From 55-13 sp964501275 (lineage in GTDB: Bacteria; Armatimonadota; Fimbriimonadia; Fimbriimonadales; Fimbriimonadaceae), in NCBI GenBank assembly GCA_964501275.1, contig CAZCSP010000021.1, positions 1 through 64,000 on the forward strand: DNA of 64,000 nt, written 5' to 3'. A program made the translations under genes and the position numbers. The notes beneath the pieces are model-generated. The model was given only the letters and a program-made list of their open reading frames with translations. It was not told the DNA's origin and ran no database searches. This document shows, in pieces, positions 24,833 to 33,117 of this stretch (position 1 is its first letter; the number at the start of each line of letters is the position of its first letter).

Positions 24833-24868
24833 CGCGCTGTGGGCAAGGCTTGTCTAGCCCACAGCGCG
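24833..24868. terminator. Bidirectional terminator-like hairpin between aqpZ and the GNAT gene
   Basis: CGCGCTGTGGGC (24833-24844) pairs with GCCCACAGCGCG (24857-24868), a 12-bp stem with a 12-nt loop between convergent genes. The right arm includes the last codons of the GNAT gene. No T-run is present. Confidence 0.55.
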
Positions 24869-25417
24869 AAGCCACTCCTCCCTCAAAATCCCAAAGCCTA
24901 GCGCATCGTAGTACTCCCCCCTCACAATCCGCGCCTTTCGGTACCGGGCCTCTTCCCTGAAGCCTAGCTTCTCCGCCAATCGGATCATCCCCGGATTTCC
25001 AGACCAGGTCTGCAAGTCCAACCGTGCCAGTTCGGGCATCTGGTCGAACAGGAAGTCGATCCAGAGGGTCAGGGACTCTTGCCCGATTCCCTTGCCCCAG
25101 GATTCGGGATCAAAGATGGCGATGCCGATGGCCATCCAGTTCGTCTCCTGGCTGATCCAATACCGGTTGACGCTGCCGATCAGGAGATGTCCGTCAAGCG
25201 GGGAGATCACCAAACGCAGCGGCACCTTGGGCGGGTCTTGGATGCCCTCCCGAAAGCTCTCCATATGCTCATCGGCCTCCTCGGGGGTGAAGGACGGGTA
25301 ATAGGGGGCGTCGGTCTCCTCCCATTTGTGGCCAGGGCGCAGCCATTCTCGGTAGACGGGAAGATCGGCGGCCACCCAATCCCGCAACACCACTTTCTCA
25401 CCCGTCCCTCGAATCAT
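24854..25417 (-). CDS. GNAT acetyltransferase (RimJ/RimL-like)
   Basis: 187 aa. It begins with the strand VVLRDWVAADLPVYREWLRP typical of RimJ/RimL-type acetyltransferases. The acetyl-CoA loop is around DPESWGKGIGQESLTLWIDF, and the C-terminus has LGFREEARYRKARIVRGEYY. It likely acetylates an amino group using acetyl-CoA; the substrate is unknown. Neighbours do not suggest a pathway. Confidence 0.85.
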   Translation of the reverse strand: MIRGTGEKVVLRDWVAADLPVYREWLRPGHKWEETDAPYYPSFTPEEADEHMESFREGIQDPPKVPLRLVISPLDGHLLIGSVNRYWISQETNWMAIGIAIFDPESWGKGIGQESLTLWIDFLFDQMPELARLDLQTWSGNPGMIRLAEKLGFREEARYRKARIVRGEYYDALGFGILREEWLRAVG

Positions 25418-25432
25418 GGGAGGAAGTATGGC

Positions 25433-26449
25433 CTAGGGTGGAGATCCGGGCATTCCATGAAATCGGTTGCTTGAGTGTTTCAGGTTCCACTGACGCTTTG
25501 AAACGGGAACTTGTCCCCTTTCCAGACAGTCCGCGACATAGGCGGCATATTCCCGGCCTACATGTTCGTTTACCGTCGTCGGAGTCGGTCGAGCCGCATA
25601 GTTCCGCAAAGCGTCTATCGCCTTCCGATCCTTTAGCAGGCCCAAAGCTTCGACCGCGTCTAGCCGAATCGATGGTATTCGGTCATCGAGCGCCTTGATT
25701 ACGCGTGGAACATCCTGTTTCTTCCCAACCTGTCCCAAAACTCGAACAGCGTCCGCCCTCAGAGCGGCGTTCGTTGGTCTGTCTAGCTCTCCCCGATACT
25801 TCTTGAGAGCCCAGTCGTCGCCAAGCTTTGCCAAGGCTTGGATGGCCTCGCGAGACTTGTTGGGGCCGTAGTTCGGTTGAGGCACCCGCAGGGATCGATC
25901 ATAGAATTTCCGGACAATCGGTATGTCTGTTTCGTTACCCACTGTTCCCAAAGCGCGCAAGGCCGCGAGTTCGTCTTTCGCAACCGCTTCTCGTAACGCT
26001 GGCTGACCTCCCTTGAACCCCCAAGTCGCGCTTAACGCGGCGGCACTCCACCTGACCTTAGCCTCCGCATGGGTGACAGCTACCGCTTCGATCACCCGCC
26101 GAGTCTCGACCAAGGGTGAACGTTCAAGCGAGGTCAGTATCGCCAAGCCCACTTTTTGGTTGGCAGTCGGCAAAGCCTTGGCGAGAGCTTTGAACAAGGT
26201 AGGCCGATTGCGCCGTGATACTTCCATAGGCACCACCGATGCCCGTGTGGAATTGGGTTTGCTGAGTTCGGCTGTTAAATCTGCATCAGAAGCCGTTAAA
26301 GCCCAAAGTAAATCCTCTCTTTGAGCGTGAGGTGTGTACGTGGTCATTGAGTCCAAGTACCGCTCCGCGTTTGACCGAGACATCTGGGCGGAGCCGAGGC
26401 AAACCGCGCCCCAGAATGCCAGCGCCAATAGCAGTCCGTAGGGTTTCAC
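25433..26449 (-). CDS. Exported HEAT-repeat protein
   Basis: 338 aa. The N-terminal KPYGLLLALAFWGAVCLGSA is a signal peptide. The remainder is helical repeats, with clear HEAT/PBS-lyase-like units at LRADAVRVLGQVGKKQDVPR and IRLDAVEALGLLKDRKAIDA. Probably a periplasmic or surface scaffold with no enzymatic motif. It is divergent from the GH32 gene. Confidence 0.7.
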   Translation of the reverse strand: MKPYGLLLALAFWGAVCLGSAQMSRSNAERYLDSMTTYTPHAQREDLLWALTASDADLTAELSKPNSTRASVVPMEVSRRNRPTLFKALAKALPTANQKVGLAILTSLERSPLVETRRVIEAVAVTHAEAKVRWSAAALSATWGFKGGQPALREAVAKDELAALRALGTVGNETDIPIVRKFYDRSLRVPQPNYGPNKSREAIQALAKLGDDWALKKYRGELDRPTNAALRADAVRVLGQVGKKQDVPRVIKALDDRIPSIRLDAVEALGLLKDRKAIDALRNYAARPTPTTVNEHVGREYAAYVADCLERGQVPVSKRQWNLKHSSNRFHGMPGSPP

Positions 26450-26514
26450 AAAAGGCTAAACGCCACGAATAGGCGAATAGTTCTTACTTTCATGCGCAAT
26501 CTGAGGAGGTTGAG

Positions 26515-27855
26515 GTGAAATGGGAGGATGCCTGCCTGATGGCCGCCATCGCCATGGTTACCCAAGCCACCGACTTCCAAGAAAAGCTTCGCCCCCAGTT
26601 CCACTTCACCGCGCCCAAGGGCTGGCTGAACGATCCGAATGGGCTGGTGTTCTATAAGGGCGAGTACCACCTGTTCTACCAGCACAACCCGTTTGGCGCG
26701 GAGTGGGGCAATATGACTTGGGGCCACGCGGTAAGCAAAGACCTCTTGCACTGGCAGCACCTTCCCCATGCCCTGGAACCCGATGCGATGGGGACGATGT
26801 TCAGTGGGTCGGCGGTGGTGGATTGGAAGAACACCTCGGGCTTGGGAACCAAGGAGAACCCGCCGATGGTGATTCTGTACACCGCCGCCGGAGGCACGAA
26901 CGACCTGAGCAAAGGCCAGCCGTTCACGCAATGCCTCGCCTACTCCATCGACGGACGAACCTTTACCAAATACCCCGGCAATCCAATCCTGCCGCACATC
27001 GAGAGGGAAAACCGCGATCCCAAAGTTTTCTGGCACGAGCCGACCAAGAACTGGATCATGACGCTCTACCTGGATGGCGACCACTACGCCATCCTTCGCT
27101 CCCACAATCTCATCTCTTGGGCGCGGGCGGGGAACGTGACGCTGCCCGGCGACAGTGAATGTCCCGACCTGTTCGAGCTTCCGGTCGATGGGGACGCCAA
27201 GCGTAAGAAGTGGGTGTTCTGGGGCGCGGCGGGCAAGTACCGTATCGGGAGCTTCGACGGGTATCAATTCAAGGCGGAGACCGAGCCTCTGACCTCCAAC
27301 TTCGGCGCTCACACCTACGCGGCCCAAACCTACTCCGACGCCCCCCGGAACCGGCGCATCCAGATCGGGTGGATGCGGGGCGGCAACTATCCGGGGATGC
27401 CGTTCAACCAGCAAATGACCCTGCCCTTGGAGCTATCCCTCAAGTCCACCCCCGACGGCCCCCGCCTTTCGTCGCTCCCCGTTGCCGAATTGGGCAAGAT
27501 CAGGTTGAGGAAACTAGGTGCCGGGGAGTCGGCGGAGCTTTTGGAGGTTCGGGCAATCTTGGATGCCTCTGCCGATGCCACGCTCCAAATCGGGGAGCAT
27601 GAGATTCGTTACGAAGCCGCCACCCAGACCCTCCACTGCCTGGGCAAGTCGGCAAAGCTGATCAGCGGCAAGCCCGAGTTCGACTTGATCGTTTACCGGG
27701 ATCGGACATCCTTGGAGGTCTTCGCCGACTCCGGGTTGATCTCCATGCCGTTCTGCTTTGTGCCTACCAAGCCCGTGGACAGGGTGAGTGCGAGTTCAGC
27801 AAAGCGGTGGGAGGTTTATGAGTTAAAATCGACAGTAAAGACAGGATTAAAGTGA
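26515..27855 (+). CDS. Glycoside hydrolase family 32 (levanase/invertase-like)
   Basis: 446 aa from GTG 26515, preceded by AGGAGG at 26504-26509. All three GH32 catalytic motifs are present: WLNDPNGL (nucleophile Asp), RDPKVFWHE (transition-state Asp) and ECPDLFEL (acid/base Glu). A C-terminal beta-sandwich follows (RTSLEVFADSGLISMPFCF). It hydrolyses beta-fructosides such as sucrose, inulin or levan. The hydrophobic N-terminus is weak as a signal peptide, so localisation is uncertain. No sugar transporter is adjacent. Confidence 0.94.
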   Translation: MKWEDACLMAAIAMVTQATDFQEKLRPQFHFTAPKGWLNDPNGLVFYKGEYHLFYQHNPFGAEWGNMTWGHAVSKDLLHWQHLPHALEPDAMGTMFSGSAVVDWKNTSGLGTKENPPMVILYTAAGGTNDLSKGQPFTQCLAYSIDGRTFTKYPGNPILPHIERENRDPKVFWHEPTKNWIMTLYLDGDHYAILRSHNLISWARAGNVTLPGDSECPDLFELPVDGDAKRKKWVFWGAAGKYRIGSFDGYQFKAETEPLTSNFGAHTYAAQTYSDAPRNRRIQIGWMRGGNYPGMPFNQQMTLPLELSLKSTPDGPRLSSLPVAELGKIRLRKLGAGESAELLEVRAILDASADATLQIGEHEIRYEAATQTLHCLGKSAKLISGKPEFDLIVYRDRTSLEVFADSGLISMPFCFVPTKPVDRVSASSAKRWEVYELKSTVKTGLK

Positions 27856-28064
27856 GCGAATACTTGATTATCATCGAGCGAGAAGAAGACGCCTGGCGTG
27901 CTTATGCCCCTGACTTGCCCGGTCTGGGAGTCGCGGGAGCCAGTCGCGAGGAAGTTGAGCAACTTGCCCGCGAAGCCGTCGCCAACCATGTCGCTTTGCT
28001 GAAAGACCTGGGTGAACGCGTGCCGGAACCTTCTACTCAAATTGCCTACGTCAAAGTGGCCTAG
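27852..28064 (+). CDS. HicB-like antitoxin-family protein
   Basis: 70 aa from GTG 27852, whose GTGA overlaps the GH32 stop. SEYLIIIEREEDAWRAYAPD then LPGLGVAGASREEVEQLARE is the partial RNase H fold of HicB proteins. The C-terminal DNA-binding part is missing or very short, and no hicA mRNA interferase is adjacent. It may be a solitary HicB-type regulator. Its 3' end overlaps the frameshifted DUF6157 gene on the other strand. Confidence 0.75.
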   Translation: MSEYLIIIEREEDAWRAYAPDLPGLGVAGASREEVEQLAREAVANHVALLKDLGERVPEPSTQIAYVKVA

Positions 28065-28463
28065 ATGCCCGCTTGTTCCGCATCCCCTTCACTTGTTGCA
28101 ACTCCTTATCCGCCGCAAACGCCTGGTACTCGGGACTGCATAAACCGACCAGCGCTACTTTGCCCTCCGCATCAAAATGGAATCCCAACCCCAGCGCTTA
28201 GCCAAGGGGGAAGCTCGGAGGCAGGCATGAGGTTTCCTGAAGTACTCGCTTCTCGCCGCTTCGACTTCGTCCTCAGGAATGTGTTTATGGGCCAGGTGGG
28301 TTGCGAATTGAAGCTCGTCTTGCGTGTATCGATAGGGCGTGTTCGCTAACAAGCCAAACTCCAAACCCGCCAAACCACTCGGAGGAGGCTCAGTCGCAAC
28401 AGGGGTGGGACAATCCTCCGAGACTTGGATAAAGGTATTGCGATAGGTCCCTTCCTTATCCAT
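28051..28463 (-). pseudogene. DUF6157 family protein, single-base frameshift
   Basis: From ATG 28463 (MDKEGTYRNTFIQVSEDCPT) the frame encodes typical DUF6157 sequence through CLRASPLAKRWGW, then leaves the family. If one G is restored near 28183-28186, it continues GFHFDAEGKVALVGLCSPEY and ends KGMRNKRASRPL at 28051, giving about 137 aa, the family length. So either one base was lost or the assembly has an error. The start overlaps the upstream gene stop by eight bases. The family function is unknown. Confidence 0.75.
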
Positions 28464-29205
28464 TTGTATTCCCAACCCCGCCTCTCATCCGCTTCACCGC
28501 GTCCTCCTGATTCTTGATGGCGCCTTCATAAAGCCGCTCCACGATCTCCGCCGCCTTTCCCATCGCCTCTATCTTCTGCTCAAAGGCAAGGTTATTCGAC
28601 TCGGTTTTGAAGAATACGAGCGGACCCATTGTCGCCATGATATCCGCTTTGTTCTGGTCGATATGGTGATAGATATCCTCGAGTCTTGAAAGGAAAATCA
28701 GGGATGGCGTGAACATATCCATTTGGCCGCCGACCGTCCGTTGAAAACCGACCTTCATGCCCGCTTTGAAGTTGCGCATATTCGGCGTATCTTCGTCGGC
28801 GTGGTCCATGAGCTTCCACAATTTGTTTACGTCTGCCCGAAAAGCCAGTTTGGCATTCGAGTAGATGGCGCTTGCCTTGGCCAACTCCCTTATCGCCGCC
28901 TTCGGACTGTTTGACCACTCCAGGCTGGCAACCTTCATGATCTGGGTTTTGTCGAGCCTTATCTCCGTGTCGAAGTTTCGCAGGGTGGCTCGCCGAATGA
29001 ACTGGTAGATCCCTTTTGTCAGGTCGCCATAGGGGTTCTTCGGAAAGTCGGCGGAGCGGTCGGTAAAGTCGCCCTCCACCACCTGTGCCACCTTCATGCC
29101 CATGACGCCGACGGCATAGGCCATATCCTCCTCTTCATCTTGAGCCATGGCAAGGCAGGCGCTGAAGATCAACAGAAGCGGGATTCGAGCGAGTTTTGCC
29201 AGCAT
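28456..29205 (-). CDS. Exported protein of unknown function
   Basis: 249 aa. The N-terminus LAKLARIPLLLIFSACLAMA is a signal peptide, possibly with a weak lipobox-like FSAC. The mature part is helical and charged, without a domain I recognise. It lies upstream of the DUF6157 gene in the same direction with an 8-bp overlap (ATGGATAA), so the two probably form a transcription unit. Confidence 0.6.
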   Translation of the reverse strand: MLAKLARIPLLLIFSACLAMAQDEEEDMAYAVGVMGMKVAQVVEGDFTDRSADFPKNPYGDLTKGIYQFIRRATLRNFDTEIRLDKTQIMKVASLEWSNSPKAAIRELAKASAIYSNAKLAFRADVNKLWKLMDHADEDTPNMRNFKAGMKVGFQRTVGGQMDMFTPSLIFLSRLEDIYHHIDQNKADIMATMGPLVFFKTESNNLAFEQKIEAMGKAAEIVERLYEGAIKNQEDAVKRMRGGVGNTNG

Positions 29206-29276
29206 TTGATAAATATGACGGTCGAAACCACGGATCGCAATAGTCGCGACTGGTTAAATCTGTGGCTTTTGTTGGG

Positions 29277-29528
29277 TCAAGGGAGTTGAGGCAGACCGGG
29301 AGGCGTCTTAGTTGGATAAATTCCAAGCATCGGTTGGAACCCGGATACCGCCAAGATTGCGCTGGCGAAAAGGGCCGTCGTAATCAATCCAAACCACCCC
29401 CGCGAAACCCATCTCCGAACCAAGAGCGCTCCCACCAACCCCGCAACCGAAGCCGCCAACCAACCGAGGCTGACTATTGCCTCCGGTCGGACCATGGTTT
29501 CGTCGAAAATCATACAAGACTGCCCCAT
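29277..29528 (-). CDS. Possible small two-helix membrane protein
   Basis: Up to 83 aa (a later ATG would give 72). Two hydrophobic stretches, IVSLGWLAASVAGLVGALLV and FGLITTALFASAILAVSGF, are separated by a basic turn (RRWVSRGW). No ribosome-binding site is seen and no family is recognised. The composition is protein-like but this remains tentative. Confidence 0.35.
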   Translation of the reverse strand: MGQSCMIFDETMVRPEAIVSLGWLAASVAGLVGALLVRRWVSRGWFGLITTALFASAILAVSGFQPMLGIYPTKTPPGLPQLP

Positions 29529-29590
29529 ATGAAGATCTAACCCATGGACTCGCTAAGAAGTGCCTATTGAGGTAAGGCGTGTCGATGCCT

Positions 29591-30588
29591 TCAAGAGGGA
29601 TTCCGATCTCCTTCGAGTTCCTTCTGAGCTTGCTTGAGAGACTCCAGATAGTCTTGCTCCACCTCTGAAGGAGCCGAGTCCAGTTGCTTCCGATACTTGG
29701 CATACTCGGCTTCCGCCTTCTTGACTGCCTGCTCGTGGCTGATCGATCCCGCACCGGTGAGCATTGGAGCTTCCATGGCGATGATGAGACGGTCCAGATG
29801 ACTCAACCAATCCTTCATGTAAGTTGGCTCGTGGTTTTGGGCACGGAACTCCGCCGCTTCGAAGTAGGCCGAGGCCGGGTCAGTTCCTTCTCGTTGAGGT
29901 AGTTGTTGGCGATAGTCACGTCCGACTTGCGCGGACGATCGCCGGTCAACGACATAAGCCCCATGTGTGGCTTGGTGGCGTCCGCCCGCGCAAAGATCAC
30001 CTCGGCAGCGGTGTGGCCGTGCCCGGCGTGGTGCAATTTGTTCTGAACGACCTTGAAGAATTCAAACGTCTCCTCGGAGGTCCATGCTGGTGGCATAGAG
30101 ATCAAGTACCTGGCGGTACAGCACCTTTTCGCTACTGCGGATATCGCGGATACGCTGAAGGAGTTCGCGCCAATAGCTTCCGCCGCCCAACTCCTTGAGC
30201 TTGGCGTCATCCATTGTGTAGCCCTTCTGAAGGTATTCGCTGAGACGTTCGGTTGCCCACTGGCGGAAGCGGGTGGCAAGCGGCGATTTGACCTGTAGCC
30301 AACCGATAGAACGAGGTCAAGACTGAAATACGGAATGGATCGGGCCACCTCGCGCGAACCCTCCAAACGAACCTGTCGGAAATTCCGACAGGTTGCCTCC
30401 TCGAGAAGTTCACCCTCTTCATAGATGTGCTTGATATGCTCAACCACGTTTGTCCGCGAAGTCTGAAAGAGGTCAGCAATCTGTTGCTGGCTGAGCCAAA
30501 CAGACTCAGCCTCAAATCGCACCTCGATGGCTGGTTTGCCACTGTCGCGCTGATAAAGAACGATCTCTCCGCCCGGTTGACCATTCAT
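29591..30588 (-). pseudogene. RhuM family protein, decayed by several deletions
   Basis: The N-terminus (GGEIVLYQRDSGKPAIEVRF, WLSQQQIADLFQTSRTNVVE) and middle (FARADATKPHMGLMSLTGD then RPRKSD) match RhuM, a family linked to virulence or toxin-antitoxin-like loci. The frame breaks near 30291 (about 1 base lost), returns near 30078 after loss of ~11 bases where a short linker is expected, and breaks again near 29877 (~13 bases lost). The last part, from SAYFEAAEFRAQNHEPTYMK to the stop at 29591, is in another frame. Three independent lesions argue for a true pseudogene. Confidence 0.85.
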
Positions 30589-30685
30589 TTCTGGTCTCCT
30601 TCATATACCTGCCGGATGAGTGGCTTTGTCGATTTCCCGCCTTTGCCGTCATCCTCGCAATCTAGATTGAACGGATAGCCGGACA

Positions 30686-31996
30686 TTAATGAATCGGGAA
30701 TCTCCCGCACAACTGATGCACATCTTCCCGCACCTGCCCGATCACCGCCTCATCTTCAATCGACTGGATAACCCGTGAGATAAGGAAGGCTACTTCGGCC
30801 ATTTCGCTTTCTTTCATACCTCTTGTGGTTAGCGCAGGGGTTCCGAGGCGGATGCCGGAGGTGATCAGGGGCGACTTGTCGTCGAAGGGGACGGCGTTTT
30901 TGTTGCAGGTAATCGAAGCCTTGTCCAGTGCGATCTGGGCGGCTTTGCCGGTGACGTTCTTGTTGCGCAGATCGACCAGCATCAGGTGGTTGTCGGTGCC
31001 CCCGCTGACGATATTGAAGCCGTCGGCCATGAGCGCGTCGGCCAGGGCCTGGGCGTTCTTGATGATCTGGGCGGTGTACTCCGTAAAGGCCGGTTGAAGG
31101 TTCTCGGCGAAACTAACGGCTTTGGCGGCAATCACATGCATCAGCGGGCCGCCCTGGACTCCCGGAATCACCATGCTATCCAAAAGTTCCGACATCATCC
31201 GAGTCCGGCCGCTCTTGGCCGCCACGACCCCGAACGGGTTCTCAAAGTCCTTGCCCAGCAGAATGATGCCGCCGCGAGGTCCGCGAAGGGTCTTGTGGGT
31301 GGTGGAGGTGACGACGTGGCAGTGGGGGATCGGGCTCTGCAAGTGTCCCTTGGCGATCAGGCCGGCCGGGTGAGCGATGTCGGCGAAGAGGAAGGCTCCT
31401 ACCGAGTCGGCGATTTCCCGGAAGGCTTTGAAGTCGATCTCACGGGAGTAGGCGGAGGCGCCGACCGTGATCATCTTGGGCCGAACTTCCTTGGCCTTGT
31501 CCGCGATCTGACTGTAGTCCAGTCGCTCGGTCTTGGGATCGATGCCGTAGGGGGTGAAGTTGTAGAGTTGCCCGCTGAAGTTGACGGGCGAGCCGTGGGT
31601 CAGGTGGCCGCCGTGCGAGAGGTCCATCCCCATTACGGTGTCGCCCGGCTTGAGGAACGTGAAGTAGACCGCCATATTGGCCTGGCTTCCCGAGTGGGGC
31701 TGGACATTGGCATACTCCGCGCCGAAAAGCTCCTTCACCCGGTCGCGGGCCAGGTTCTCCACCTCATCCACCACTTCGCACCCGCCGTAGTAGCGGTTGC
31801 CCGGATAGCCTTCGGCATACTTGTCGGTCAGCACACTCATCATCGCCTCGCGAACGGCGGTACTGGCGATATTCTCGCTGGCGATCAGTTCCAAGTTGTG
31901 GCCCTGGCGGGTTTCCTCCTTCTTGATGAGTTCCGCGATGGTTGGATCGGCGGCGGCGAGGGGTTGTCGATGGGCGTTCGCAGTGGCGGAAGACAT
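30686..31996 (-). CDS. glyA: Serine hydroxymethyltransferase
   Basis: 436 aa, normal length. The PLP lysine is K235 in VVTSTTHKTLRGPRGG. Also present are LIASENIASTAVREA, YAEGYPGNRYYGG and the PLP-binding FADIAHPAGLIAKG. It interconverts serine plus THF and glycine plus methylene-THF in the cytoplasm. Upstream (31997-32178) lie a period-9 tandem repeat and a dispersed GATCTGGAGATC element, but no glycine riboswitch fold I can recognise. Confidence 0.98.
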   Translation of the reverse strand: MSSATANAHRQPLAAADPTIAELIKKEETRQGHNLELIASENIASTAVREAMMSVLTDKYAEGYPGNRYYGGCEVVDEVENLARDRVKELFGAEYANVQPHSGSQANMAVYFTFLKPGDTVMGMDLSHGGHLTHGSPVNFSGQLYNFTPYGIDPKTERLDYSQIADKAKEVRPKMITVGASAYSREIDFKAFREIADSVGAFLFADIAHPAGLIAKGHLQSPIPHCHVVTSTTHKTLRGPRGGIILLGKDFENPFGVVAAKSGRTRMMSELLDSMVIPGVQGGPLMHVIAAKAVSFAENLQPAFTEYTAQIIKNAQALADALMADGFNIVSGGTDNHLMLVDLRNKNVTGKAAQIALDKASITCNKNAVPFDDKSPLITSGIRLGTPALTTRGMKESEMAEVAFLISRVIQSIEDEAVIGQVREDVHQLCGRFPIH

Positions 31997-32021
31997 GCCC
32001 TATTGTGACACTTCTCTCTTT

Positions 32022-32075
32022 GATGGACGTGAGCGGCGTGATGGAGGTGATGGACGTGATAGGCGTGAAGGAGTG
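32022..32075. repeat. Period-9 tandem repeat upstream of glyA
   Basis: Six imperfect copies of GATGGACGT (GAGCGGCGT, GATGGAGGT, GATGGACGT, GATAGGCGT and so on) lie 26-79 bp upstream of the glyA start. This is simple-sequence structure of unknown effect. Confidence 0.7.
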
Positions 32076-32144
32076 AGCCTCTCCTTTAGGCGTACCGCCG
32101 TCCCACCGGGCAGGTCTCATCTACGCTGGGTGGCGACTCCAAGT

Positions 32145-32170
32145 GGCCGATCTGGAGATCAGCGGTCCAT
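32145..32170. repeat. GATCTGGAGATC element, copy 2 of 3
   Basis: GGCCGATCTGGAGATCAGCG followed by GTCCAT. It matches 21604-21630 in inverse orientation and 32648-32671, where the loop reads GA instead of GG while the stem is kept. Confidence 0.7.
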
Positions 32171-32178
32171 TGGTCTGT

Positions 32179-32424
32179 CTATGGAGTCAGAAGCGTGCGT
32201 CGTTTGTATCTCTTGCACACCGTGCAACGGACGTAGTAACGCTTCTCAATCGGATCGATGACCCATTTCTTGATAGGATAAAACAAGATTAAGAAGCAAC
32301 CATCGAATGCCCAGCCCAGACAGGACGCCACCTTCTCACCCCGGTCTTTTAGATCAATCTCCTCAAGGCGGTTGTTCCCACAAATCGCGCAGACTTTGGG
32401 ATCCCGAGGGGGTGAAACGAACAT
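32179..32424 (-). CDS. Small zinc-ribbon membrane-associated protein
   Basis: 81 aa. CAICGNN near the N-terminus and CTVCKRYKRR near the C-terminus form a possible four-Cys zinc site. It brackets a hydrophobic stretch (CLGWAFDGCFLILFYPIKKW). No family is recognised. It lies alone between repeat-rich gaps. Confidence 0.5.
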   Translation of the reverse strand: MFVSPPRDPKVCAICGNNRLEEIDLKDRGEKVASCLGWAFDGCFLILFYPIKKWVIDPIEKRYYVRCTVCKRYKRRTLLTP

Positions 32425-32692
32425 GGCACCCGTATTCTAGCCCGGAGAACACAGGATCATCCATCCGCTCAGGCTGTCGGCAACCTTTCTGTGGTCCTCG
32501 GCGGCCCTCGGTGGTTTCGTTCCCGGCCAATTGAAAGAACCACCGAATGACACAGAGAGCCACCGAAGGGGACGCGGCCAATCCCGGAAGTTAATGCTCC
32601 GGGCTGAGACTTCCGGTCTGGCTCTCAACCACCAAGTCACGAAGAGTTGCCGATCTGAAGATCAGCGGTCCGTCAACCTGACATCTACAAAC
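32425..32692. repeat. Gene-free gap with inverted repeats
   Basis: No gene in the ~340 bp between the zinc-ribbon ORF and rpmE. 32465-32570 has CCTCGGCGGCCCTCGGTGG and the inverse-like AACCACCGAATGACACAGAG then AGCCACCGAAGG, a dispersed bacterial repeat type. A similar CTTCGGTGGCTCCGCGGCC word lies at 52567-52590. 32648-32671 is copy 3 of the GATCTNNAGATC element. Confidence 0.6.
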
Positions 32693-32725
32693 CAAAAACC
32701 CCCGCAGCCTTGCTGACTGCGGGGG
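32693..32725 (-). terminator. Rho-independent terminator of rpmE
   Basis: On the minus strand CCCCCGCAG and CTGCGGGGG form a 9-bp GC-rich stem with a 9-nt loop, followed directly by TTTTTGG. It lies 40 bp past the rpmE stop. Confidence 0.9.
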
Positions 32726-32765
32726 TTTCTTTGCCGGCGGGACGCCGGGGTTCCCAGGAGAAAGG

Positions 32766-33023
32766 CTACTTCTTGCCCTGGTTCTGCATCTGGTTGCCGT
32801 AGCGGCGCATGAACTTCTCAACGCGGCCAGCGGTGTCCACCAGTCGCTTCTGACCCGTGTAGAACGGGTGGCTGAAGGCGCTGATTTCGCAGTTCACGAT
32901 GAAGTGCTCGACGCCATCGACGACCTTGGTGTTGTTCGTCTTGGTGGTGGAGACGCCTGTCCATTCATGGTCGCCGTCTACGAAAACCACGGGATAAGTT
33001 GCGGGATGGATGCCTTGCTTCAT
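32766..33023 (-). CDS. rpmE2: 50S ribosomal protein L31 type B
   Basis: 85 aa from ATG 33023 (MKQGIHPATYPVVFVDGDHE). It lacks the CxxC zinc motif of type A L31 and has the type B ending ISAFSHPFYTGQKRLVDTAG then RVEKFMRRYG. The longer upstream reading to 33128 is not L31-like. Type B L31 often substitutes for the zinc form. It is divergent from the HDOD gene and followed by a strong terminator. Confidence 0.94.
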   Translation of the reverse strand: MKQGIHPATYPVVFVDGDHEWTGVSTTKTNNTKVVDGVEHFIVNCEISAFSHPFYTGQKRLVDTAGRVEKFMRRYGNQMQNQGKK

Positions 33024-33117
33024 TTCTAAACCTGTGAACCGAACAGAAATTGTGGCACAACTCGCTCCAATCCCGCAAGGGAAGGTCCCAAACGAGCCGA
33101 CAATAAGAACCGAATCC

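Noticed and set aside
27852..28064. Complete HicAB toxin-antitoxin system
   Set aside because: Only a HicB-like ORF is present; no HicA-type ORF was found on either side.
30986..32008. 340-aa plus-strand ORF opposite glyA
   Set aside because: It is a shadow of the well-conserved SHMT gene.
31997..32178. Glycine riboswitch upstream of glyA
   Set aside because: No tandem aptamer motifs were recognisable; the region is a period-9 repeat and a dispersed palindromic element.
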